NCBI RefSeq assembly: GCF_000227115.2 | Contig: NC_016482.1 | Coordinates: forward strand, 744,001-808,000 | Reading direction: 5' to 3' | Length of the DNA: 64,000 nucleotides | Origin: Naumovozyma dairenensis CBS 421 | Taxonomy: Eukaryota > Ascomycota > Saccharomycetes > Saccharomycetales > Saccharomycetaceae | Part shown: one piece after another, positions 32,670 to 41,845 of the stretch | Layout of the letters: every line of letters begins with the position of its first letter | Numbering within the stretch: the first letter of the stretch is position 1 | Translations under genes and position numbers: made by a program | Notes under the pieces: model-generated | The model's input: the letters and a program-made list of their open reading frames with translations, nothing else | Told to the model about the DNA's origin: nothing | The model's database searches: none

Positions 32670-34326
32670 TGTATTTTCTTTTAAACAGGACAAGATGAGC
32701 GAACACTACCTTAATTAAAATGAATTTGAGTGCGTTGATTGGTAGGATTGGTTAGTTGACTAGTCGTTACACGAGGATATAAATAATCAACTCTTTATGT
32801 GAACATTCTCTCTTCAGACCCACATCTGTTGGTTGAGTAACCATGTGTCATAGCAATTATAATAATTCATCAAGTTTATTTCAGTTAGTATAGCTTGCAA
32901 CGTGTGGTGTTAGGGTGCAATATGGTAAAGATGAAGTGTCCCAGGTGAGATTCGAAGTGCGAGACTATAGATGATGACAATTTACTGAAATGAATGTTTT
33001 TCGATGGATGTGATTATATTAAGTTCATAAGCTTTTATGGGCCAAATAGCGCGTGTATACCATTACAATTTATTTTTTATCAAGGTGTTTTCCAGACTCT
33101 CATATGTTGGACAATAATACAAACCTACGTATAGGCCAACACTTCCATTTCGCTGGGCTGGATTATTCAAGGCATCTGCTCTATTAGATAGGTAACCATC
33201 TAATATGGAGCTGTTTTCCTTATCCATTTCTCCTGTTAAGTTGAAACTGTTTCTCAAATACCTTCTAGACTATTCTATAAGTACGTATACATGTTCGATG
33301 TAAGATCATTGTGTCACTCCATAAGGTGAAACAACTGTACCAGTTCTATGAGAGGAAATAAAGAAACGAGGCCTCAGCATGTTCTAGACTTCCCTACGTT
33401 CAACTAATATTATTTTTTGAATAATAATTATTCAATTAACCGACCCTGAGAAGGGTGTTGTTGATTAAATCAACTTGATTGTCCAAAAAAAAATTTTTAT
33501 TAATGCATAAATTATGCAAAAATAGAATCCCTCAAACATCTATAATGCGTTGTTTGGGGAGGGTTTTTCTCACCGATGCTCCCCCACATTTTCGTACGGG
33601 TTATTCACTGTATATTCCGCGGGTGCATACATTATTCAAGGAACATGAAAAAAGAAAAAATTCCGTTGACTATCAAAAACCCTCTTCTTCATAGTATAAT
33701 GCAAAAAATCGTATCGTATTTACGGGTGGACCATCTAACGACAATCGACTAGCAATGGCAGAAACAGACACCGTATTTCACCTTACATAGGTTTACCGAA
33801 CTCAAGTGTAGTGGATTGGTAGAACAAGGTGTGTCCCACCTAGGTATGTACGTATGAAATTAAATTAAAGAAACTTAAGGGGGGTGTTTGATTTGGTTGC
33901 GTATGCAAATATTCATTCATTGCGTATGATGGACCACACATACCAGGATTGCTAATGGTTAACCAGCTACTGTCAATATGTCTGTTTAACATACCTGGTT
34001 TTGCATAATTAACCTAAGACAACAATGAATAGTGAATATTCATACGTGTAGGCAAAATGTTGTATCTTCTTGTATCCGGTAAGGAAGAACGTGGATACTC
34101 ACATACGTACGCAGAAACCTGACATCTGTACGTAAGCACATTTCTCGAATCAAAACTCTTAAATAACAATAGGTGCCAGTGAACTCAATGATATAAAAGG
34201 ATCAAAGATTTATTCAATTGTAAAGTAGTTTTTCTTTCTTGATTAGTTCTGAATTATAATAATCATAATAAAAAAACCACACGCAAACACATACAAACAA
34301 AAACAACTAATTATAACAACTCAATT
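32670..34326. other. Long divergent intergenic region YML082W/STR2-PDC
   Basis: 1.66 kb between divergent genes, at the junction between chromosome XIII-like and chromosome VIII-like gene order. Small open frames at 33063-33257 and 33479-33694 show no family features. The right part is the pyruvate decarboxylase promoter, with repeated ACGTACGT-type words near 33845-34135 and a TATA box at 34192. No tRNA or transposon remnant was recognised. Confidence 0.6.
34192..34199 (+). promoter_or_regulatory. TATA box of the pyruvate decarboxylase gene
   Basis: TATAAAAG 128 bp from the end of the motif to the ATG at 34327, followed by a pyrimidine-rich then A-rich leader. This is typical of strongly expressed glycolytic genes. 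Confidence 0.7.
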
Positions 34327-36017
34327 ATGTCTGAAATTACTTTAGGACGTTACCTTTCGAAAGATTACATCAAGTCAGTGTTGACACTGTCTTTGGTTTA
34401 CCAGGTGACTTCAACTTAACTTTATTAGACAAGATCTATGAAGTCCCAGGTATGAGATGGGCTGGTAATGCCAATGAATTGAATGCCGCTTACGCTGCTG
34501 ATGGTTACGCTAGAGTCAAGGGTATGTCATGTATCATCACAACTTTTGGTGTCGGTGAATTATCCGCTTTGAACGGTATTGCTGGTTCTTACGCTGAACA
34601 CGTTGGTGTCTTACACGTCGTCGGTACCCCATCTACCACTTCTCAAGCTAAGAATTTGTTATTGCATCATACTTTAGGTAATGGTGATTTCACTGTTTTC
34701 CACAGAATGTCCTCCAACCTTTCTGAAACCACTGCTATGATCACTGATGTTACTACTGCCCCAGCTGAAATTGATAGATGTATCAGAACTACTTATATTG
34801 CTCAAAGACCTGTCTACTTAGGTATCCCAGCTAATTACTTTGATTTGAAGGTACCAGCTGCTTTATTAAACACTCCAATCGACTTGGAATTACATCCAAA
34901 TGAACCAGAAGCTGAAAAGGAAGCTCTAGACATGATCTTAGAATTGATTAAGGATTCAAAGAACCCAGCTATCTTAGTCGATGCTTGTGCCTCAAGACAT
35001 GACGTCAAGGCAGAAACCAATAAGTTGATTGAATTGACCCAATTCCCTCATTTCGTTACTCCAATGGGTAAAGGTGCTATCAATGAACAACATCCAAGAT
35101 ATGGTGGTGTTTACGTCGGTACTTTATCCAAGCCAGAAGTCAAGAAAGCTGTTGAATCTGCTGATTTGATCTTATCTGTTGGTGCTTTATTATCCGATTT
35201 CAACACTGGTTCTTTCTCTTATTCTTACAAGACTAAGAATATTGTTGAATTCCATTCCGATTACATCAAGATTAGAAACGCTACATTCCCAGGTGTTCAA
35301 ATGAAATTCGTCTTGGATAAGTTAAACGCTATCATTCCTGAAGTTGTCACTGGTTACAAACCAACTGCTGTTCCAGCTAGAGCTCCAGCCAACAAGGCTG
35401 TTAGTGGTACTACTCCATTGAAGCAAGCTTGGATGTGGAATCAATTATCTAAGTTCTTAAAGGAAGGAGATGTCGTTATTGTGGAAACTGGTACTCCCGG
35501 TTTTGGTATTAATGAAACTACATTCCCAAAGAATGTTATTGGTATTTCTCAAGTCTTATGGGGTTCCATTGGTTATGCTACTGGTTGTACTCTTGGTGCT
35601 ACTATGGCTGCTGAAGAATTAGACCCACATAAGAGAGTTATTCTTTTCACTGGTGATGGTTCTTTACAATTGACTGTTCAAGAAATCTCTACTATGATTA
35701 GATGGAATTTGAGACCATACTTATTCATCTTGAACAACAACGGTTACACTATTGAAAAGTTAATTCACGGTCCAACTGCCCAATATAATGAAATTCAAAG
35801 CTGGGATCATTTGAAGTTGTTGGAAACTTTCGGTGCTAAGGATTATGAAAACCACAGAGTTGCTACCACAGGTGAATGGACCAAATTGACTGAAAACAAG
35901 GACTTCAACAAGAACTCTAGAATTAGAGTCATCGAAGTTATGTTACCAGTCATGGATGCTCCAGAATCTTTGATTAAGCAAGGTGAATTGACTGCTAAGA
36001 TTAATGCTAAGAATTAA
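34327..36017 (+). pseudogene. PDC1: Pyruvate decarboxylase with a one-base frameshift near the start
   Basis: The enzyme converts pyruvate to acetaldehyde with thiamine diphosphate and Mg in ethanol fermentation. The ATG at 34327 opens MSEITLGRYL, as in Pdc1, but one T is missing in the run at 34355-34357. The frame therefore shifts and stops at 34417. From about codon 11 the correct frame continues intact to the stop. With one base added the length would be 563 residues, exactly that of Pdc1. Conserved sites are present: NANELNAAYAADGYAR (catalytic Glu) and GDGSLQLTVQE with NNNGYTIE (cofactor binding). Strong codon bias and the absence of any other lesion suggest a homopolymer sequencing error, not a dead gene. 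Confidence 0.88.
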
Positions 36018-36754
36018 AATGATTTATGAAAGTATCACTTTAATATCTTCATGAAATCTTTTTTTATCTACTTCATCCAAAAATATCCATTTTTTAACGA
36101 CTGATGTACCTTACGTATAGACATAAACTATGTAGATTATATATATCATATGAATTAAAAGAATATAGACTCTACTTGAAATCTATTTGTAGTATTAAGA
36201 TTAATTACGATCCGTTTGTAAAAATGTATTACAAAGTGTCCATGTCTATTTGAAAAATATGTATTTTGAGTTCAGTATGAATGTTTGTTGTCTATGCTTC
36301 TTACGAGTTTTAATACATGTATCAATAACACAACATGTGGTCGTCAATTTTTTACAACCGTGCAAGCAACTCATACCTCACAAACAATCTATCTAGATAC
36401 CACACGGCCAAATAATGTTGATCACTACTAGTAGAGAAAACAATCTCTCCTTTCTCAAGAGAAGCATGGTCCTGACTATATGACTTTATGAAGGAGCCAG
36501 AAGGGGCATACCAATTTGTTATTGAACGACATAACAATCTCGTGAGGTATATATTGCGAACCCATAAAAATTTTATTTGCAAAAATGCGTATTTGAGGTA
36601 GATCAATCTCTTTCATTGTGAAAAAGAGACGATAACTTTTAGATATTAATAGGATTTACCAAATTGGAAAAACAGAATAACTTTTTGGAATATCACTATC
36701 ATTTCGAACAATATATCAGATCATTCCAAATCAAGATTTTTTTTTTCTTGCGAT
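36018..36754. other. Convergent intergenic region PDC-CTF8
   Basis: AT-rich 3' regions of two convergent genes. The minus-strand open frame at 36352-36606 has no family features. No RNA gene seen. Confidence 0.55.
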
Positions 36755-37162
36755 TTAATGAATTGGTAATGGCCTATCAGAGAATATAATTTTATAATTG
36801 ATCACATCGACCAATTGCACTTTCTTCGAAGAATTATCGAATTTCAATAACCCCAATGGGGTATCTAATTTAACAATCTTTCCCAATAACCTTTGTTTAG
36901 TCCCGATAAATAATGTTGCCAATTTTTTCTCTTGATCAAGATTCAATAATCCAAATCTAACGATATCAATTTCACCATCATTGTATTTCGAGTAACGTGA
37001 ATCTGGTGCATCAGTTGGTACAGTTTTGGGCATCTCAAGATCACCTTGAATTTCTAGCATGGTGTGACCTAATGGTGTCGGTATCGTTATCTGTCTTGCT
37101 CCATCTTGTGTTTCATGTAGGAGGGTTTGTAGATGAGAAGTAGTAATTTCTACTGCTGGCAT
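36755..37162 (-). CDS. CTF8: Alternative RFC subunit Ctf8
   Basis: 135 residues (133 in S. cerevisiae). Ctf8 joins Ctf18 and Dcc1 in the alternative clamp loader that links PCNA loading to sister-chromatid cohesion. Family motifs are TPLGHTMLEIQGDLEMPK, VRFGLL, TLFIGTKQRLLGKIVKLD and the C-terminal YKIIFSDRPLPI. It starts at the first ATG (MPAVEI). It is divergent from LNP1 with a 403-bp shared promoter, as YHR191C and YHR192W are. Confidence 0.95.
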   Translation of the reverse strand: MPAVEITTSHLQTLLHETQDGARQITIPTPLGHTMLEIQGDLEMPKTVPTDAPDSRYSKYNDGEIDIVRFGLLNLDQEKKLATLFIGTKQRLLGKIVKLDTPLGLLKFDNSSKKVQLVDVINYKIIFSDRPLPIH

Positions 37163-37565
37163 AATCGTTTGGGGTCCGTTCTTGTTTGCAAAATCCTAAT
37201 TGACTATTCGAAGTGCCTTAGAATGAATCACCTATATGCGAATTATAAACCTTTTTCTATCAATAAACCATATCTTTGTGACAATAATATCTCTTGACAA
37301 TCTTCATTGTCTCTTTGAAACTTTTCATGTTGAGATGGAAATCCCCCTCCGTAGTTGAGCGCTTATAAACTACGAGGGATGGATTCCGCGCATTTTAGAG
37401 CTAATGATATATATAATACTATACGTATTTGAGATTTGAGATGAGAAGATATATAGATAGATAGATTGTTGATGATCAATTGACAGTTTGACACACACAT
37501 ATACATTGACAGCCCACCAGACTTTATTCCATAATATACCATCGGACACACATATACAAAAGAAG
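37163..37565. other. Divergent promoter region CTF8-LNP1
   Basis: 403 bp shared by two divergent genes. AT-rich, with short GATA repeats near 37450-37467. No gene seen. Confidence 0.5.
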
Positions 37566-38471
37566 ATGCTACGCACGATAAGTACCATATTAAGCAAAGT
37601 CAATAACACAATTACAAATTCGAAGAAGACATTAATACAACGGTACACAGAGGATCTATCCCACATAACTTCTCAAATTCATGCTTTGGAAAGTAGTTTA
37701 CAAAGGAGACAAGCTGTATTGGATCATTTTCAATCACAATTGACTTTCTACGGGTTGAGTGCAATCGTTTGTCTTGCATCGGCAGCGTATTACTATTCTT
37801 CTTCTTATTCTGAGAATGAGGGGAATACTGAATGGGTGTGGATAACTGTGTTAGTTTTGGGAGTTATATTGTTAGGGTTTCTTAAATGGGTAAGTTATAA
37901 ATTGGAAGGATGGTATAAGGAGAGACAAGATAAGAAATTAAGTAAATTACGAGCTACACATTCTAAGAAGTTGGAGAGTTTGAAAAGAGAGACACAATTC
38001 CATGAGACAAATTCGATTATACAACGGTTTTCTAGTGGTAGTAATCAAGATGATGATGCGATGGTCTTGATGGATGAACAATTAAGTGCAAAATATGATG
38101 AATTCAATCAATTGAAGAATGAATTGAATAAATTACAAAAGGATAATGAATTTGTTAATAATAAAGAGAAAAGTGATGTTTGGTTTGATAAAGTTATCGG
38201 TATCCTTGCTGGTGGTAACGATTTAAATAATACAATTAGGCCAATTGTTTGTTCTAATTGTAAAAGACATACTGGTGCTTACAGGTTGTTAAACAAACCA
38301 TTACAATATGTGTGTCCAGTATGCGGTTGTAAACTTGATGAGACGATCAAGAACCAACACGAGGAAAGAGAACCAAGTGCAGTTGATACAATTGACACTA
38401 AAGATACAAATGATAGTAATAAGAAGACAAAAAAGTCTAAAAAGAAAAATGGGTCATTAAAAAAGGTATAG
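37566..38471 (+). CDS. LNP1: Lunapark ER-junction protein Lnp1
   Basis: 301 residues from the ATG of MLRTISTILS; the frame extends upstream only from a TTG. It stabilises three-way junctions of the tubular ER, opposing Sey1. Two membrane segments (about residues 61-77 and 90-108) are followed by a coiled coil (about residues 110-210). A zinc ribbon comes next, C229-x2-C232 and C250-x2-C253 (VCSNCKRHTGAY, YVCPVCG), the lunapark hallmark. The Lys-rich tail is the ER-retention type. Its 3' end is only 66 bp from the convergent EGD2. Confidence 0.94.
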   Translation: MLRTISTILSKVNNTITNSKKTLIQRYTEDLSHITSQIHALESSLQRRQAVLDHFQSQLTFYGLSAIVCLASAAYYYSSSYSENEGNTEWVWITVLVLGVILLGFLKWVSYKLEGWYKERQDKKLSKLRATHSKKLESLKRETQFHETNSIIQRFSSGSNQDDDAMVLMDEQLSAKYDEFNQLKNELNKLQKDNEFVNNKEKSDVWFDKVIGILAGGNDLNNTIRPIVCSNCKRHTGAYRLLNKPLQYVCPVCGCKLDETIKNQHEEREPSAVDTIDTKDTNDSNKKTKKSKKKNGSLKKV

Positions 38472-38537
38472 TAATAAAAAATTATATAATTTTTTCATAT
38501 ATCATATATTTCTATTATCTACCACATGTTACACATC

Positions 38538-39062
38538 TTACTTGGATAAAGACATGATAGCGTTAACGATATCACCGTTATGTTCTTTCAAAGCCTTAAT
38601 AGCTTTGTTCTTAGTGACATTGGTTTGTTGAATGACCAAATCGATATCTTCCTTAGATAAATCCCCTGCGTCAACTTCTGCGTCATCTTCTTCGACAGCA
38701 GCGATAGCTTCATCAAGGGCACCAGTAGCGGCAGCTTCCATATCAGCTTGAATATCTTGAGGAGACTTGGTAGCGATATCTTCGTTACTTGGTAAGATCC
38801 CTGAAGAGGCAGCTTGTTGTTGAGCAGCAGCTAATTTTTGAGTGAAATCGTCTACTTTAGCTTCACCAAAGACAACGTAGTTACCACCGACAGATCTGTA
38901 AACTTCTGGTTTTTCAATGGCGACAATTTCGTTGTTCTTCTTTCTGAAGGCAACTCTGATGATACCTGGGACTAATCTTAAACCCAATTTACCGATTAAT
39001 TCTCTGGCCTTCTTTTCGTTCTTGTTCAAGATGGTGACGTTGGAGTTAGCTGGGATAGACAT
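38538..39062 (-). CDS. EGD2: Nascent polypeptide-associated complex alpha subunit
   Basis: 174 residues, the same as S. cerevisiae Egd2. With the beta subunit it binds nascent chains at the ribosome exit and prevents mistargeting to the ER. The NAC domain (about residues 14-75) contains RELIGKLGLRLVPGIIRV, KPEVYRSVGGNYVVFGEAK. A C-terminal UBA domain (about residues 135-174) ends in DIVNAIMSLSK. Strong codon bias marks high expression. Convergent with LNP1 and divergent from MDM31, as on chromosome VIII. Confidence 0.96.
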   Translation of the reverse strand: MSIPANSNVTILNKNEKKARELIGKLGLRLVPGIIRVAFRKKNNEIVAIEKPEVYRSVGGNYVVFGEAKVDDFTQKLAAAQQQAASSGILPSNEDIATKSPQDIQADMEAAATGALDEAIAAVEEDDAEVDAGDLSKEDIDLVIQQTNVTKNKAIKALKEHNGDIVNAIMSLSK

Positions 39063-39331
39063 TGCTGTTGCGAGTGTTGGTATTTTTGCTTGTGTGGGTA
39101 CAGATTAATTGAATTGGATGAAAAATAAGATCAATTGAGTAGTTTACAACTGACCATTTTGTAAAGCGGCTCTGTCACTCATTCAACTGAGTGGTTCGCT
39201 GGATGGATGGACAATACTGTTGTGAGAGATCTTCATTGTTGCAAGAGTAGTGGTAGTGGTAGTGGTACTGTAACTGTATTAGACTGGATTGTTTGGTTTG
39301 CAAAATTTTTTTTTCAAGTTCCAGAGTTTCC

Positions 39332-39370
39332 AGGAGGGTAACACATAATGTACTGGGCAGTTACCCTCCT
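39332..39370. promoter_or_regulatory. 11-bp inverted repeat of GGGTAAC boxes, EGD2/MDM31 promoter
   Basis: AGGAGGGTAAC (39332-39342) and GTTACCCTCCT (39360-39370) are perfect reverse complements separated by 17 bp. TTACCC resembles Reb1 or Tbf1 recognition sequences. The dyad lies about 270 bp upstream of EGD2 and about 285 bp upstream of MDM31. Confidence 0.6.
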
Positions 39371-39379
39371 TTTAAAATT

Positions 39380-39437
39380 ATTAGGGTACCGAATTAGGGT
39401 AAAGCAATTTATAACAAGGGCTTAAAATATTAGGGTA
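39380..39437 (+). promoter_or_regulatory. Three ATTAGGGTA repeats (Tbf1-type), EGD2/MDM31 promoter
   Basis: ATTAGGGTA occurs at 39380-39388, 39393-39401 and 39429-39437, all in the same direction. TTAGGG is the motif bound by Tbf1, an essential general regulatory factor of yeast promoters. They follow directly on the GGGTAAC inverted repeat. Confidence 0.55.
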
Positions 39438-39654
39438 AACTGCTCTTCCTAGGGCTTCCAACCGGACAAATACCAAAGAGAAAAGCAACAAACGACTTAG
39501 AGAAATCTACATGAGTGAGATCTCATCGATCGCTATTTGTAAAATACAATCTAGTTTCTACAAAGCGAGTGTATGCACTGAAGAAATGCACACAGACGTA
39601 GTATCACTTCCTATGATAAAACACATACTTTCCTGTACATAAAAATATACATGC

Positions 39655-41517
39655 ATGATTCCTTTATTTTCTAAGGGCAAAATAGATAAACTGTCTCTAT
39701 ATTTGCGAAGAAATTTGCATGATATACGGCATACTTTCATTCGGAGACCAATTGTAACAACAACACTGTACTATAATAATAATAATCGTCCAGGTTTATC
39801 ATCCACGTCTCCACAATTGCATAATAATATATCATACACGTTCCTCCATTCAAGAATACGATATATTCATACACCGAAGAGCAAGGGTAATGACTCTCCT
39901 CACGACACATCCAACACATTACAACATCTAATTGCAGAGAAAAATAGACGTCTATCACAAGCCACCAACATCTTCCAAAAATTGAAAATAAACATCCGTT
40001 GGATCCTAAAAAAATCATACAAGCCGTTCAATGCAGACGACATAAGTGCAGTCATCTCTTGGGTCCTAGTAAGCAACGTAATAATATTCATCTTATGGAC
40101 CACCACATTCGTCTCCCTAATTATCTACTTATTAAATTCCATCTCATTACAAGATTACCTAGTGAAATCTATTGGTAATTTAATAACAAGAGGCACACCA
40201 AACTTATCAGTAATCTTTGAGGACGCCATAGTACCGGATTGGTCCTCTGGGAAGATCATATTCAAAAATGTGTTTGTTTCAAGAAGACCCAAATTATTGA
40301 AGGGGTTCCAAAAGGGGTCACAAGAAGATGCCGTTCAAAGAGCTAACTTGGCCTTGACGGAGAAGAATCTGTTGTTTTTGTCACCGGAGTCTTCCTCTTC
40401 AGCGAATGAGAATGATTGGAATTATACGCAGTTTGATTTGACTATTGATAAAGTGGAGATTTCATTGAATTTCACCAAATGGTTGAATGGAAAAGGTTGT
40501 CTTGATGAAGTGTCTATTAATGGTCTTCGTGGGATTGTGGATAGAACTCATATACGATGGAAGGACAATGATGATCCGAGAGATTTTAGAAATGTTTATC
40601 AATTGGGAGATTTTGAGATTTCGAAATTTTCAATGAATGATGGATTGTTTACTTTGTATCAACCTAATGGATTTAGACCGTTCCAAGTTAGTATATTTAA
40701 TTGTGATTTACCACAATTAAGGAAACATTGGCTTTTTTATGATATTTTGAAGGCTACTAACGTTAGTGGGACCTATGATAATTCCATGTTTACCATTCAT
40801 AGAACATTACAAAATACAAATACTCAACAGGAGGCAACTAATGATAACAATAATAATAATGATTCTCATCATGGAGATAGTCCACCATGGAGGAAAATTA
40901 CAAGATTAAGGGTAGATAATTTAGATGTAGAACATTTAAATAGAGGCATAGAGGGTCCATTTGGTTGGATCAGACAAGGTCAAGTAGACATGGTTGGTGA
41001 TGTCTTATTGCCCGATAAAGAGGCGGATAAATCAGAAATCAAGGCAATATTGGCAGAGATTGGTGATAGGTTTTTAAATGAAGCGAAAAAATTATCATCC
41101 TCTTCCACAACTCGATCATCAAGAGACACTGAGAATACTACGATAGATCCTGAACAATACTTCATTATGAAATTCTTCCTTAAATTGAAAAACGTCAAGG
41201 CAGAAGTACCATTATTTCCCTCGGAATTGAATTATATTAATGGTACATTAATACGACCCATAGTCGGGTATATAAATTCAAGAAGGACATATATCCCCAT
41301 TGAATGTAAAGTGATTAAGAATGTGGCAGATTTTGAAGGGTCCTGGACCATCTATGATTCATATCTGATGAAGGATTTAAGTGCAGAAGTTTACGATGCA
41401 TTTGCTAAATATGTAGCAGACCAACAACAACGAAAGAAACGGTTCAAGAGAATCAGTTTCTGGTCATTGCAAATGTTAATCCAGTTGGTTTTAATGAGTG
41501 TCGGTACCATAGCATAG
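39655..41517 (+). CDS. MDM31: Mitochondrial inner-membrane protein Mdm31
   Basis: 620 residues (579 in S. cerevisiae). Mdm31 and Mdm32 are inner-membrane proteins needed for mitochondrial shape, inheritance and lipid balance. The basic N-terminus fits a matrix targeting signal. A hydrophobic segment lies near residues 133-160 (WVLVSNVIIFILWTTTFVSL), and a second at the extreme C-terminus (LQMLIQLVLMSVG). Between them is the intermembrane-space domain (PDWSSGKIIFKNVFVSRRP, WLNGKGCLDEVSINGLRGIV, RLRVDNLDVEHL). The order EGD2, MDM31, NVJ1 is that of chromosome VIII. Confidence 0.93.
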   Translation: MIPLFSKGKIDKLSLYLRRNLHDIRHTFIRRPIVTTTLYYNNNNRPGLSSTSPQLHNNISYTFLHSRIRYIHTPKSKGNDSPHDTSNTLQHLIAEKNRRLSQATNIFQKLKINIRWILKKSYKPFNADDISAVISWVLVSNVIIFILWTTTFVSLIIYLLNSISLQDYLVKSIGNLITRGTPNLSVIFEDAIVPDWSSGKIIFKNVFVSRRPKLLKGFQKGSQEDAVQRANLALTEKNLLFLSPESSSSANENDWNYTQFDLTIDKVEISLNFTKWLNGKGCLDEVSINGLRGIVDRTHIRWKDNDDPRDFRNVYQLGDFEISKFSMNDGLFTLYQPNGFRPFQVSIFNCDLPQLRKHWLFYDILKATNVSGTYDNSMFTIHRTLQNTNTQQEATNDNNNNNDSHHGDSPPWRKITRLRVDNLDVEHLNRGIEGPFGWIRQGQVDMVGDVLLPDKEADKSEIKAILAEIGDRFLNEAKKLSSSSTTRSSRDTENTTIDPEQYFIMKFFLKLKNVKAEVPLFPSELNYINGTLIRPIVGYINSRRTYIPIECKVIKNVADFEGSWTIYDSYLMKDLSAEVYDAFAKYVADQQQRKKRFKRISFWSLQMLIQLVLMSVGTIA

Positions 41518-41845
41518 CATAGCATATTCATATATATATATATATATATATCTCTAAAGTGTGAAGCGGAGAGCGTAGCGCGATGTAATGATTTTTAGAT
41601 ATCAGGGGAATCTGCCTTTTTAACCTTTTATATATATGTAGTACGTGCGCACGTATAACAATGGTCATGGATGGAATAGGAACGGGATGGCAAGTAACGA
41701 CAGCAAGATATAATCTACCTGTAACCATCTTTAAGAGTGTTATTCTACTCATTCTATTCATTACATATTTATTGACACAAAGACTTCCCAAAACAGAACA
41801 TTAGCACTAATATTAAATAAAAGAAGTATAGCGAAAAAAGACAAA
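41518..41845. other. Intergenic region MDM31-NVJ1
   Basis: 328 bp with an AT dinucleotide run (about 41529-41551). Holds the MDM31 3' end and the NVJ1 promoter. No gene seen. Confidence 0.55.

Larger units (their letters stand above)
39063..39654. other. Divergent promoter region EGD2-MDM31
   Basis: 592 bp with an 11-bp perfect inverted repeat and three ATTAGGGTA copies (listed separately), plus short GGTAGT repeats near 39250. No gene seen. Confidence 0.65.

Noticed and set aside
32940..32975. Sequence resembling a tRNA B box (TTCGAATC on the minus strand)
   Set aside because: The bases around it do not form a T-arm or acceptor stem and no A box lies at the right distance.
33063..33257. 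Small minus-strand open frame in the YML082W-PDC spacer
   Set aside because: It opens from TTG, the internal ATG leaves 54 residues, and no family features or splice signals are visible.
36352..36606. Minus-strand frame between PDC and CTF8
   Set aside because: No domain features; lies in the 3' spacer of convergent genes.
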